DNA of 64,000 nt from Quillaja saponaria (lineage: Eukaryota > Streptophyta > Magnoliopsida > Fabales > Quillajaceae): positions 5,084,001-5,148,000 of the forward strand of contig CM055617.1 in the NCBI GenBank assembly GCA_029379385.1, given 5' to 3'. This document shows, piece after piece, positions 36,321 to 48,575 of the stretch. The notes under the pieces are model-generated. The model had not been told where the DNA came from. It saw only the letters and a program-made list of their open reading frames with translations, and made no database searches. The stretch's first letter is position 1; every line of letters begins with the position of its first letter. The position numbers were made by a program, and so were the translations under genes.

Positions 36321-38123
36321 TGTTTTTTACCCATTCCTCAAGTCACGAGACCTTGTCTTTATCTTTTCAATTTCTCTTTCTGCATTTCTTCTTCAACCTC
36401 CAAATTTTCTTCAAGCAATTCTTAAACACAATCACATGAAAATTTTTCTTAATGAATTCATGACAGATGCCCATCTCAGCATATGGGTCCAACCATTTCT
36501 TAGATTGATAGTCAATCTCAACCAGACCTCTTTTCACATCTTCATTACAATTTCATGTCTTCAACATCGCTTTCATAGGTGAGCTTCAATCCAGTGTTGG
36601 TTGCTGGAGTCAGATTACTTTTTGATTCTTCTTTGCTTGACCGTATTATCCATAGGCTTCAACATAATGGGCTTCATGTTGAATGTCTAAAGTTGATGAG
36701 GACCCAAACCCAGAATATTTTTTAAGAATCGTACGAAAATAGTGGTTTTGAAACATCCATCGACTTCTTCGAAGAGGATTCTTCCTCTTTTTCATCGTCC
36801 TCGGATTTTTTTATTTCCTTTTCTTGTTGAGTCCCAGCCCCATCCCAAGAAATTGAAATTCAGTAGAAAACAAACAGTGAAGAAGGTAAGTAATTATTTA
36901 TTTATTTTTTCAATGAAGGAGGACTCATCTCGTCTCTCACAGTGTCTTTCCTTTTGTTCCTTAATGATTTTTTGTTTTTCTAGGTATGAAATTCTTTGTT
37001 GGGAGCTTTGGATTATTGGGTCTTCTGAAAATCGAAGCAATCTGCGATGTATTTGTTTTCTTTCTTCATCAATTAAATCATTTTGATAAATTCTTGAATT
37101 CCTTCTCGTTTTTCTGGCTGAGTTTTTCATCTGTCATCATTTCATATCAACAAATCAATTTTGTGTTGATCTCTAATTATGGAGGAGGAATATAAACAAA
37201 GAAAATTTAGAGAGAAGGTAAAATGTGAGAAATTGGCAAAATGAGAAAGTTAAAAAAGGTTGATGCTTTTTCCCAGGCAAAGAGGACCCTTCCGTTGACT
37301 TTTCGTGTATATACCATCACCCTATAATTATTGTATGTACTAATAAATAAATATTAAACTAAATATATTTATGATATCATTGATTTGATTATTGATTTGG
37401 ATCACTATTGGACTAAAAATTTATTATTTTTTCAATTCAACATTGATCCGATTTGTAAAATAATGGTTACATTAATATGTTTTACTTTTTCAACTGTAAT
37501 AAAATTCAAGATCCTTGTGATCAAGAAAATGCTTTTTTTTTTTTTTTGTTAACTTGAACTGAAGCTTTTGAGAGAAATTGTTAGGAGTGGTTTTTACTTA
37601 ATTTAGATGATTAATTCTTAACTGAATTAGTGATGTACATAAACTGAGCATCACATTATTTGATTGCTAATTAATTTTTTTTTTTCCTATATCTAACCTC
37701 CCCCAAGTGTATTTTCATTGTGAAAAATGGGCCCACAAATGTGTGGCTGGGATTTCTCTATATGAGAACTCGATCAAACCGGGGACCCATTTCCAGGCTG
37801 GAAATGAAAACGGGATGGTCAGTGTAATGGAACAGTGCGTACATGTGAAACCTGGGCTGGGACCAGGGAATAGGCCCATTATAGGCCCACAAACATCCTG
37901 CTGGGATTTGTGGTAAAAGCCATGCCACAGGCTTTTGGGGAAAGTCAGAGGGGAGGCCAGCGTGTGGGGTGGGGTGTCTGACCCCTGAACCTTTTAGGAC
38001 TATGGACTTGATGGAACCCATGAAACTCATGGGAGACAGCCGAAGCATGAGACAAAGAAGCATTAAGAACCTTGGCACCCACCCTACAATGCATATGTGA
38101 CCTACTCCTTCAACTGCAATCCT

Positions 38124-38770
38124 CATTTGCCATACCCTTTTATCATTTCTATAAATTAAAAAAATTGGAAGAAAAATAAAAAAGGAAAAAGCAAAGAAAA
38201 AATTATACCCTTCTCTCCCACTTGGCTTTATTGATAAAAATTATTTTACTTGAAAGGAGAAAAGGTATTGATTATAATGTTGATGTGAAATAATGAGTAA
38301 CGATAAAAGTTTCAGTCAATCTAATTTGAGTTCAAAATTTATCCTTTAAGCTTTTTAGTCTTGGGTTTGGCACCTTTAGGTAGTTTTTCTTCATTTGCCG
38401 TCCCCTTTTATTATTTTTATTGATAAAAAAAGTGGAAGAAAAAAAAAAAAAAAAGATTGTACCCTTCTCCCCCCTTAGTTTTATTGATAAAATTATTTAC
38501 TTGGAAGGCTTTGATGATCATGTATCATCATTATTATCAAGATGGGAATTAATATTCAGTTTAAATGAATTTACAACTTATCATTTAGGCTTTTTGTCTT
38601 GGGTTTGGCACCCTTTAAGAAATTTTTCTTCATTTGCCATCCCCTTGTATTATTTTCTTCACTTGGTTTTATTGAGAAAATTATTTTACTTGATGGAGAA
38701 AAAGCTTTGATGATCATGGTCATGTGAATCAATAATTAATAATGAAAATTTCATCTATCATGATTAAATC
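38124..38770. repeat. Three imperfect tandem repeat units (about 240-270 bp)
   Basis: The anchor CATTTGCC recurs at 38124, 38392 and 38631. In the first two units it is followed by CCTTTTAT-type sequence, a TTGATAAA/GGAAG A-rich segment and ACCCTTCTC, then TTTATTGATAAAATTATTT and TTACTTG. Units one and two both carry CTTTTTAGTCTTGGGTTTGGCACC or its close variant before the next anchor. The third unit is truncated. Divergence is high, so the duplication is old. Confidence 0.75.
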
Positions 38771-41700
38771 AAATATTTAATCTAATCATATTTGATTTTT
38801 TATATGTCTAAATTTTATGTGTACATCAAATCATGATTTTGTAACCTTTTACACGTTGATTGAGCATAAAATTGGGTAGAAAAATGGTCATACTTATTAA
38901 TGACCCTTACAAGTACATTCTTGTTATCTCATGCAATGTCATTATGGTAATATTGGTAATTAAAGCACAATGAGTAACCACAAAATTTCAAGCCAAAACA
39001 GATATCACGTTCAAAAAGAGGGAAATCTAACAACTTATTCAATCTCATAAGGGCATGTTCATTAGCCTACAAAAGTTATCAGCTTTGTCTTTTCTGTTTG
39101 AGGACATGAATTTGAGCTTGACTATAAGATATGAACCATAGCCTTAAACCTCACATATGATGTCACCAAATCCTATAATATTATGTCATATGATATTATT
39201 GTTTGGCAAATGGAAACCATGCCTTCAGAGGTTGGTACACTGGCCCTTTAAAGCAGAGAAGAGAAAGACACCCATAGATTGAGGGACACTTTACAATTAA
39301 ATTGTTTGATCGGACATTTAAACAGTTGGAGTAGCTGGAACTTCAATTATAATTTGAATTTGAAGAATAGTTTCATTCATTGTTGCAATTAAATTTCACA
39401 AACTACCCAACATCTCAATTGTCAAAAAAATTAAATTTAGAAGCTCAACCATTAATATCTGTCCATCCGCTTTAGAAAATACATATAATGACAAGCATCA
39501 CAAAATTTGAATATTAATAGACAACAAACTTATATTTAAGTTTTCTTATTAATCGAACTAATCCATGTCTTAACTTTCAACATTAATCTTAAATTCCTGT
39601 AGGACTAATAATTAGGCCTGTTGGATAATAATATTGGGGTTTTGTTTAATTTGTTGGGCAAATTGGTAATTCCAAGTGTGACTGGACATGACTACAACCA
39701 CTATTGGTCCCAATACTTATACTGGGTCTGGGATCATTCAATTAAGTGCCATGTATCATAATGCCCTTCTAACAAAATTTCAAAACAAGAAAATCATAAG
39801 TTTTGGAATTTTGTTGACCCATAAATTTAAAATGTTCTTAAAGAGGAGACAAAATATATAAAATCAAACTCATTCATTTCAAATAATCAATCAAAATAAA
39901 ATTTGGAGAGTACTATAGAACTTTTTGTCGATAGTTACGTATGTGTTTGAGTTATTTTACGTTTATCTCAACTAATTAACATTCTAATTAAAAATATATA
40001 TAATATTTATGATGTGACTAGAAAATCTATAAAAATTTATTTTTATGACATCTCTCGAATATATTCGAATTTATACAATAATGTAAGGGTGCATATTTTT
40101 TTGACAACCTTTTTCTTAATAAATAAGTATATTTTATATGAATTTTATTTTTTTAATATTATCAAGTTGACATGTACAAAGTAAAATAACAGCTACAAAT
40201 CTCAAGGGAAAATAAGCAAAAGAATCAAAGTAACTATGAATTTTATTCATCTCACTTACTCAGTGAGCTTAGCATATTATAATCTAATTTAAATTAGATT
40301 TCTGAATTGATTACAAACACAAAAATTTGACTGGACTCTGACATATCTTATCCTGAGGTATCAAATTACCATCCATCCCTAATAAAAATAAATTGAATGA
40401 GGTTACAAATCAATTGTTAATATTTCAACCTTAAATCTCAGCAATCTTTTACAAATCATTGATGACATCCTGAGTAAAATGTCCATCAATAAAAATCTCA
40501 ACTCAAAATGTTTGGGCCACTTTTATTTTATATTATTATTTCATTCTGTTCTAATTTTATTGGGCTAAGTGAGAAATAAGATTACATTTTGTAGTCTATC
40601 TCAGTATGTAAATTTTGGGCTTTCATTAGTTTCAGATTACTGTCCAAGCCCAATACTATATCCTGGTTTGGTTTCTTAACGCGCGGACGCGCCCTATTAG
40701 TCGAGTGAGTAAAAGAAAGACACGTTAAACTCAATTTTTGCCTGGATTCCAAAATTATGGGAATCTGAGACAGGGTTCGGTCTCGGACCTCCGGATCCGC
40801 TAGAGAATTGTTGGGTTTAATGGTACACGTGGTCCCTTGTACTCATGTCCGTACAACTAGGGTTTAGACTTTAGATTGCTGTAGCAGAATGTGAAGCCCT
40901 TCTCTCTCACTTATGTATGCAACCAATCTTTTTCGGATTTGGATTCTCCCTCTATTCCAAATCTAGTTTCAAATCTCCATTCTAAAAATATATTTAACTA
41001 AAAAAAAATAAAAAATTTACCTTTTACTCTAGAATAAATCTTTGTTTATAAAAAACAGAAAAGAATCCGAATCTGTTGTAGATGTTGTCTACAGTTTCAT
41101 GCTTACCAGATTGTGCATCACTTGGACTGTATCCCTCCACACATGAAATGAATTAATGTTGGTGTTTATAATTTTTTTTTTAAAACAATTTAGTCCTTAT
41201 AGCTTAAAAAGTTATATTGAAGATGGATATTACTTTTATTTGGTCTAACTTATAATATGTTATGTTTCAAATAATAAGAGTTGAGTCAACTATTTAGAAA
41301 TATATTAAATTTAAATCATATCACTATTTATTAAGTTTGGAGCAAATCAAATTGAAATTGATGTTTGAATAAACACGTAGTCATGTAAAAATATTAAGAA
41401 AAAAAAATACAAATTAAGTTAAACTTGAATGAAATTTTTTTATATGGGTAGGTGGATCTTGATGGGATTCTATATGTCTATGGCCATACCTAAATTTGTT
41501 TAGAGAAGGTGGCATTTGGATGAGTACTTAACACGTCCAACTAATTAACTACTAGATTTTAATTATTATTGTAAATTACATAAATGGAGTGATCCAAGGA
41601 AAAAAAAATTGCACATGGTTTTAACCATTGATATTCTTTCTTGCATGTGGTCTTTAGCTAATCACTAGTGGGTGTCATTTTTAGGCTTTTAGGCCTTATT

Positions 41701-41944
41701 CTTCCATCCCCATTTGATTAAAGTAACTTTAAACCAAACTTTGATCATTTTAGATTCTTTTAAAGTATTTAACACCAACCCTATATGATTTCTTCAAAAT
41801 GTGGAGGACTTCCAAAAAAATGTTGGTGACAGAATCAAATGGCATATGACACAAGGCTGCAATTAGCATTGGAAATAGCATTGAACTTGAGCAAATGGTA
41901 ATTTTTAAGTTCAACTCCACTAGGAGGCAATTTAGATTGAAAAA

Positions 41945-42022
41945 CGTGTACACGTGCACACATGTGTTTGAATATGTGGAAGTCCGCATTTGAATATTAC
42001 GCACACGTGCCCACGTGCCCCT
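41945..42022. promoter_or_regulatory. Cluster of three CACGTG G-box palindromes
   Basis: ACACGTGC occurs near 41951, again near 42004, and CCCACGTGCC near 42013, all within about 75 bases. CACGTG is the core recognised by bZIP and bHLH factors in abscisic-acid and light responses. A TATATATA sequence follows at about 42040. No clear gene starts immediately beside it; the nearest annotated start is SOFL about 1 kb to the right. Confidence 0.5.
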
Positions 42023-42951
42023 GTTAATACTTAGTACTAGTATATATAGAATAGAAGAGTAGTAATTGCTGAAAAGCAGGAGAAGGGGAGGTGTGTTAAT
42101 GTGATTGCATGTGGATTCATACAAACTCAGTCAACAACACTGTACCCCATAACATTTGTACAGTACCCACTCATCTATTAGTATTAGTTATGTTCTGTCT
42201 AATATGAGAGACAAATAAATATAATTTCATCATAATCTCAATATGTTGTGTCTGAATTTGATTAAGGTCACGTATCTAGTTTTGATTGAGCTGGAGTTTC
42301 TGAAATTTCGGAAATCTCAAATCTCGATGATGACTGCAGAGGATTTTTAGCCTCTTAACCTTTTCTACAAGCTATTTTTTCTGTTCTGCACACAAAAAAA
42401 AAGAAAAATTAAAAAAAACACTAAATTAATATTTGACAATAGTTAATACATGTTGTCCAAAAAAATTAAAAAAAATATTAAGTCTTCTGTTAGTGTTATG
42501 TCTGAATTTGATTAGGGTTAAGATTATATTCTCTAACCTATCTTACAAGCTATTTTTACTGTACTTAAAAAAATAAAAATAAAACTAAATTAATATTGAA
42601 AATAGTTAATACAGGTTGTCCAAACAGTAAGCTATAGAAGTAATTCACAAAAACCTAATAGTGAGCAAGGGAAAATGGGAGTGTCCTTGGAATAGTTAAT
42701 ACTTAATAGGGTAGCGGTGCCTGGCTGGCCAGCATGTGATGAAGTGGTTGTGGTTTTCACTCTCTCCTACAGGTGCCCACTACAATATCCCACCCAACTG
42801 ACAGTTTTCATTCATTCACATCAAAGATAGCTGAATGGGGGAGGAGAGTCAGGACAAAACTAGTCTAGGATTCTCTTTGTTTTTATCACCTCCTATCCAC
42901 TCTTACAATTCATATCCAAACCAACTTGGCTTTCAAGACAAAAAAGAGAGA

Positions 42952-42959
42952 TATATAAA
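42952..42959 (+). promoter_or_regulatory. Putative TATA box of the SOFL gene
   Basis: TATATAAA about 147 bases upstream of the SOFL ATG, with a plausible transcription start about 30 bases downstream. Position-based call. Confidence 0.5.
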
Positions 42960-43098
42960 GCTTGCACAGTCAGTACAGTGAGTTTTGAGAGAAAAAGCTA
43001 TTGTATTTCATCCTTTTATTACCTATCTATCTTGATAAAGGAGGGTTTTTGAGGAATCCCATTTGGGATTTTTGCTTAGAATTGAAAGCAGGGGAAAG

Positions 43099-43967
43099 AT
43101 GAATTTGTTAGCTTCAGAATGCAGTAGTGGATGTGAGTCTGGTTGGACTCTGTACTTAGAGCAATCTTTTCTTAAACCCAATGTTTCAGCTTCACATAGT
43201 GATACTGGGTTTTGTGAGGAACATAAAGAAAAAAGAGGTAAATATGAGGAAGAAGAAGAGGAGGACTTGTCTATGGTTTCTGATGCATCTTCTGGTCCTC
43301 CACATTTCCATGATGATTATGATTACTTCAATGACCAAAATGGGTGTTCTTGCTCTGCATCAAAAATTTCTACATTGGAAAAAAGAGGGAAAAAGAAGCA
43401 GAAAGTTAAAGAAAATCAAAGCAATGAAGATCAACACCTGCCTTCTTTTCTTGATGACACTGCTAGCTCCCCTGTTTTCAACTTCTCCATGGTACGCCCA
43501 AAAAGCTTCAATTTTGCATTATGTAACCTTTTTTGTGATCATTAAATAATTTACATTTTTCAGTGAGATACTTTCTAATAAAGGGTACTTGGAAATTTTT
43601 TAGACCAATTTTTCTATTGACCAACAAGCTTCAATGGAGAGCGTCCTAGATTTTTCACAAGGTTTCTCAGCAACTTACTTTGAGGTACATTGGCTGTTTC
43701 TTCAATCTGTTTGTTTAATTATTCACTCAGATAAAAAGTCATATTCAAAACCATTTGTGTCTTTTTCAGGGGAGATCAGCATTTCATGACCATTTTGGTT
43801 TCTTACAACCATCTATATCTGAAAACAATTTTCAGAAAAACCAGTAAGTAAATGCTTCATTCAGCAAAGCCATAAATGTTTCTTTGTGGTCATTCCCTAC
43901 AGATGAGTTATGTTCCATTTGTTTCTTTGGCAGGTGGTTTGGAGGGAATGGGACGGGGATGAGATGA
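43099..43967 (+). CDS. SOB FIVE-LIKE (SOFL) protein
   Basis: Four exons (plus): 43099-43491, 43604-43684, 43770-43843 and 43934-43967, 582 nt in phase, 193 residues. The two family motifs are clear: the A motif near the start (residues 8-21, SGCESGWTLYLEQS) and the B motif (EEEEDLSMVSDASSGPPHFH). Further conserved blocks are LPSFLDDTASSPVFNFS and VLDFSQGFSATYFEGRSAFHDHFGFLQ. The protein ends NQWFGGNGTGMR. SOFL proteins are small plant-specific regulators of cytokinin levels; the biochemical activity is not established. I chose the ATG at 43099 because MNLLASECSSGCESGW is the usual family start, although the frame is open upstream. The stop codon lies inside the first copy of a 42-bp tandem duplication. 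Confidence 0.93.
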
Positions 43968-44041
43968 TTAGGATCATTTATATTAGTTGCTGCTTTGGGG
44001 ATGAGATGATTAGGATTATTTATATCAGTTGCTGCTTTGGC
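43958..44041 (+). repeat. 42-bp tandem duplication spanning the SOFL stop codon
   Basis: Copies 43958-43999 and 44000-44041 are adjacent and differ at three positions. Both start GATGAGATGATTAGGAT. The TGA stop of SOFL is in the first copy and the second copy falls in the 3' UTR. The unit is a multiple of three, so an overlapping frame reads the same peptide twice. Confidence 0.95.
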
Positions 44042-47000
44042 TTCGCAATTGCAGTTGTTCCTGTAGAAGTTGCTCAAGAAAGACGAAGGAGAAGGACCGG
44101 AAAGTGCAAGGAAATGAATTTGATCTCAAAAGGGATTTTGTTTATTTCCTTTACTCGTAGTTTGTAAATGCGGTGGAAAACAACTTGAAAAGAAAAGGCA
44201 CTGGAAATAAATTTCTTGTTTACGAAATTTAAGTTTCTTGTCAACGAATAGTGGATACAAGGGAGCAGAGTTAGGAAGCCTATACTAGGATGCTTCTTCA
44301 TCGTTTTTGATGAAGTCCCATGCTCTCTTAATATCAACAGTTCACCACTTGCATTCTCTAGCTATTACTTATTAGATATCAACAAGGCATATATATTTAT
44401 TGTTCCTTTTATATACTTTAAAATTTTATTATTATCCCTATCTTGAATTTTAGTAGCTCTTTCTTGGATGTGAGACTTACATCTGAATCCCACAATGGAG
44501 AAAACTGAAAGTAGCCTTCCCGAACATGAAAATAGAACATTCCTTTCTATATATTAAGAGCTGTAGTTCCAAGATTATTACTAAAATAGAATAGATCTTG
44601 ATCCCATTTCAAGCTGGGTTATCCTCCACCAAAATAGCTGGGATATCCAGCTTTTGAATTCATTTAAAATAGATAATATTAGATTACATGTATTTTGTAA
44701 TTTGAATATCTATCTAGTTTGCTTTAATCCTATGTACTATGTATATTGAACAAAGTGAAGAATAACATTATCACTGCAATCCAAGTCTTTATAGATAGAC
44801 AACTCAATTAAAAGTTTGTGATGTCATGTATAATATATCAAAGGTTATGCTATTCCAATCTTACCAATAATAACAGCCAAAGATTTGCATATACTAACCC
44901 AAGAATACCTATATGCGGAAAGGAGAGATAGATGGTATCATAAATTTAATCATTCTAATACAAAACCAATTAAAGTAGTCATGTTTTTTTACCAACTTAA
45001 AAATCTTCTTCTTTTCTAATTTTTTTTTTTTTTTGGGTGAAGCAGGACAAAATGAAGTACCAATCCCCATCAACCTATCTAGACAGATAACTCACCTAAA
45101 GGCTATGGTATTCAATTGGATTAGGTGGGATTCCTTCCAGTCTGCATTGGCACCTTCCTATCTGGAGAAGTGAACCTAAATCTTAAAAGAAAATTGTAGT
45201 CACTAATAAGGACAAGACCTTCATGTTTCTGGGACTCCAGACATGATTTCATTCATTCTAACAGTTCTACTTTCTTATAATAACTCAGAACTTAGACTAA
45301 TTTTGATTTGAAAATGAGACAGGTTGATGAAAATGATTGTTGGTGATGGGCAGTCAGAACAGTGTTGCTCAAAGATAAGCGGGAAATTCCAAACTTGATA
45401 TTGGAATATTTCACATTTATCTCTTTGACCCTTTTTAGGCCAAGGAGATCCTGCTTGATATCTTCCTAACCCAATGAAACATGCCCCATTTTGTTCTTTA
45501 TCTCATTTGAAGGATCTTCATTTTAAAAATCATTTGTTTATGCAAGTTTGCACCCTCCAAGTCTGTCTGCTTGGTACCTGTCATTGGACTTGATGTCAGG
45601 CACAATTATGTGTCCTTTCCTTGATTTCTTTATTCCTTTACTTATTCCCAGTCAGTTCCTGTTCAGTTAAAAAAAAAAAATTGGTTTATGAAAAAGATAA
45701 ACAAAAAATTTCATTTGAGAATTTAGGATGTCAAAATTCTGAGCTCTGCCCACATGTTCTTTCTCTCATATATAATTTTCAAAGTTCTGTAATTGGAGTC
45801 TTCCATGTAGTCAAATAATTGTTATAAATAATAGGGTAACTAGTGCTGAAGACAAATTAAACAAATAATTCTAGCAAGAAAATTATACCTTTAGAAGGGG
45901 CTAGTCTTTGCCTAGCTGCATTCCATCAATTTGGATAAGAATCTAAAAGGGTATGAGGAAAACATCCTTTCCCTTCTAATCATCGCCCAAAACAAAACCG
46001 TCAATCCTCTATAACAGAGATGGGTAGGCCTTTCCGTGTTCATTGCCAATTTACTTCGTTTTTTTTCCATTTCTAAGGACAAGAGCTTCTGCATTTCGTA
46101 CAACTTACCAAGTTATGATCCATCTGTCAAGGAGATGAATGTGGATTTAGAAAGATACATTGGAAACTTAATCCATCTTAGTGTACCACTAGCTTCAAAA
46201 GCTTAACCTGATAGGAGAACTGCCCAATAATGAGTTTTATCTTCCATAAAACATTGCAGAGTAGAACACAACATCGGCAGAAGGGAGCAGTTCATTAAGT
46301 CATTACTAAAACTGATTCAGGACATGGGACATATAAATCGTTATTCTGTATTACTATTTATTATAAAAATTATAATGGCATTTTCATTGAGATATTTGTA
46401 AATATATAAATCATTATATTTATTGTTGATTTACAATGTAACATTCACTACAAACATAAAATGTTTGTACATCAAACGATTTTGATAGAGGTATTTATTA
46501 ATATATGAATTGTGTCTTAATCTGCAACGATTTCCTATGAAATGTAAAGTGATATATTTACTAACATATAAATAGCCATACTTATCGATTTACTGAAAAT
46601 CTTTATGCAGTCCATTTTGTAACAATTAATTTTTATTGAGATATGTATGTTCATATTTTCCATCGATTGAAGCAATTAAAGCTGTGTCATATTCAACTTC
46701 AGCATCTAATCTATGAGACAACTTTAGTTGCTTCATTGGATTGAATAGAATCTATAGATGCTGAAGTTGCATAGATCCCCAAAGTAAAATATGAGGGACT
46801 CTTTAAGTTTCTAACACTACCAGAATAATCTAAATTCCTAACTCGTGGGCAGATTATACAAGACGGAGGGCACAAAATGGGAGCCCTGATGGTAAAGTCC
46901 TACTACAAAAAAGGATCATTAGGTTGACCTTGAAATCTTCAAACGTTTGCAAAGAAATGCATATGGAAGTTCCTCTGGTTAATGATGAATGCAGCAGAAT

Positions 47001-47146
47001 AACAAACCAGAGACAAATTGAACTCTAGTGTACCATGAAATTATAAAATCTACCCAACAACATTGGTGTAATGGACATTGTCTATTTAATGGGAATCATG
47101 TCCTTGCAGCTAATAATTTATGAAGGGGGAGATGGTTTTCACACTT
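44042..47146. other. Spacer between SOFL and the PsaN-like gene
   Basis: About 44042-44350 is SOFL 3' UTR. The rest is AT-rich with no supported exon. 46320-46640 contains a degenerate repeat of sequences like GATATTTGTAAATATATAAAT at roughly 60-100 bp spacing. About 46850-47146 is likely 3' flank of the PsaN-like gene. Confidence 0.45.
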
Positions 47147-47797
47147 TCACTTGTTATTTTGAAGCCAGTCAAGAATACCCTTCTCTGATTCTGAAAGCGG
47201 TCCTTTCTTTGCCCTCAATGGACCTTCCACAAAATCAAAGTAATCCTTGTAGTTGTGCCTGTAACTACTGTCCAGTCTCTGCAATACAATTTGGTAAAAA
47301 TAGCTGAAACACATAACAAATCTTCCTAAAGTCTCAAATCAATGAAATGAAAAAAAATAAAAAAAATAATAATGGTCTTCTTTATAGTTACATATGTAAC
47401 ATTTTACCTCTTTGTCATTTTTAGCCTTGTTTTCCTCTGATTTCTTCAGATATTCTGATAACAATGCCATTGGAATGTCTTGTAAGTTAGCAATTCCACT
47501 ACTACAACTTGTACAGAGGAAAATAAAATGGGCAGCTAGTTACAAGTAGTTCAGTGTAAATAGAAAGTTAAAGATAGTGATTGTGTTACTTTTAAGAAGC
47601 TCAGTCCTAGAGTTTGGCACTTGAGAAGCAGCTACTGCTGTAGATAAGATGAGCCCTCTCCTTCCTAAATCTTTGCTGGTAGTTGTCTTTGGGGTTGGTT
47701 TTCCTTGTCTTCTATGAACTGCCTGGACATTTGATGAAGCATACTTATTCATTGTAACAGTCAGTGCCATCAATATGCTTTGGCCTATTGAACCCAT
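47147..47797 (-). CDS. PsaN-like thylakoid lumen protein (At1g49975 type)
   Basis: Three exons (minus): 47590-47797, 47408-47454 and 47147-47278, 387 nt in phase, 128 residues. The N-terminal 40 or so residues are a basic, Ser/Thr-containing plastid transit-like region. This is followed by a twin-arginine and hydrophobic stretch (GRRGLILSTAVAASQV), which fits a lumenal targeting signal. The mature part is highly charged: ELLKKYLKKSEENKAKNDKE, then RLDSSYRHNYKDYFDFVEG and LSESEKGILDWLQNNK. This matches, from memory, Arabidopsis At1g49975, annotated as related to photosystem I subunit N. It is shorter and different from canonical PsaN, so a direct role in PSI is inference. Start chosen at the first in-frame ATG (47797). 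Confidence 0.85.
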
Positions 47798-48575
47798 TAC
47801 ACAGATTCATTACACCTCTGTCCGTCCTCTCTCTGTAAGGCGTTTTACTACAACCACCAGTTTTTCAAGTGTGGATAAGATAATGATGAGGTTCCTTTCG
47901 TAGAAGCTATTTTAGTTTTTCCAAGGCAACCCCCAATAGAATTTTGTCATATTCATGCCAACTTGGTCGTCAGCCTTATCCAACAAGGTGGAGGGTTGAA
48001 GTGCTGGTGGGGGAAAGGAGTAATCTCTTGCTCTGTTTTGTAGTAACAAGAGAACAAAGAGATGATGGGTTCATATTGGCAATAAAAGGGTTTCTTGCCA
48101 TTTTAAATCCCAAAAACTAGTACTGTCTCTTGTAATGGTATGAAGCTTGAAACTTACTTCCAAACAACTGAAAGGCAGTTTTTTCCTGCTATCCTTTTAA
48201 TGGGTTGGAGGTTAACATTTAAATCAACAAGTTTTTGCATGATCAGCAAATGTGAGGTGTTCTGTGATTTTCAGCCATTACACAATGCCACAACTGTGAA
48301 ATTGTATTTGGGGGTAGGGTACAACCTGAAAACCCAATTACTGTAATTGTAATACAGTACGCATGGAATATTATGTATCTGTCCACCCATTATGTCCAGT
48401 TAAGTACAGTAGGTTTTCTGAATGATGGTAGTATACAAAACTGTCTTTGGCAACAACCAGAAACAGTAAGATCTTGTAACTTCATGTATTTGTCCACACT
48501 ATCTACAGTATTTCCAGGATAAATTTACAACAGGCATTCCGAATTTTAATTTCCAAGGGGTAGTCTGTGACACGA
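47798..48575. other. Spacer between PsaN-like and MRS2 genes
   Basis: The left part should be promoter and leader of the PsaN-like gene (transcribed left). The part beside 48575 is the MRS2 3' UTR (also transcribed left). No exon is supported in between. Confidence 0.5.

Larger units (their letters stand above)
34971..43098. other. 8-kb gene-poor spacer between the cyclin and SOFL genes
   Basis: No gene is supported. Contents: a moderately GC-richer patch at 35330-35610 with ACGT-core motifs; AT-rich DNA to 36230; a CT-rich run (about 36268-36320); a stretch at 36560-37200 with partly open frames but no recognisable family; a GC-richer island at 37690-38120; three imperfect repeats at 38124-38770; AT-rich DNA to 40660; a promoter-like patch at 40670-40950 with CACGTGG and AGGGTTTA; a G-box cluster at 41945-42022; and the SOFL promoter and leader from about 42700. 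Some of these patches could belong to non-coding transcripts. Confidence 0.4.

Noticed and set aside
36742..37200. Frames of 60-110 codons after the CT-rich run
   Set aside because: Ser/Phe-rich low-complexity translation of CT-rich DNA with no consistent exon structure.
37758..38126. 122-codon open frame (-) in the GC-richer island
   Set aside because: Open frames occur on both strands there because of local base composition. The peptide matches no family I know, so I report the island instead of a gene.
41750..42124. 124-codon open frame (-), Leu/Ser/His-rich start
   Set aside because: No recognisable motif, no splice context and overlaps the G-box cluster. Treated as chance openness in AT-rich DNA.
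43832..44167. Frames on both strands over the SOFL 3' end that read a peptide twice
   Set aside because: Produced by the 42-bp duplication, whose length is a multiple of three. Not independent genes.
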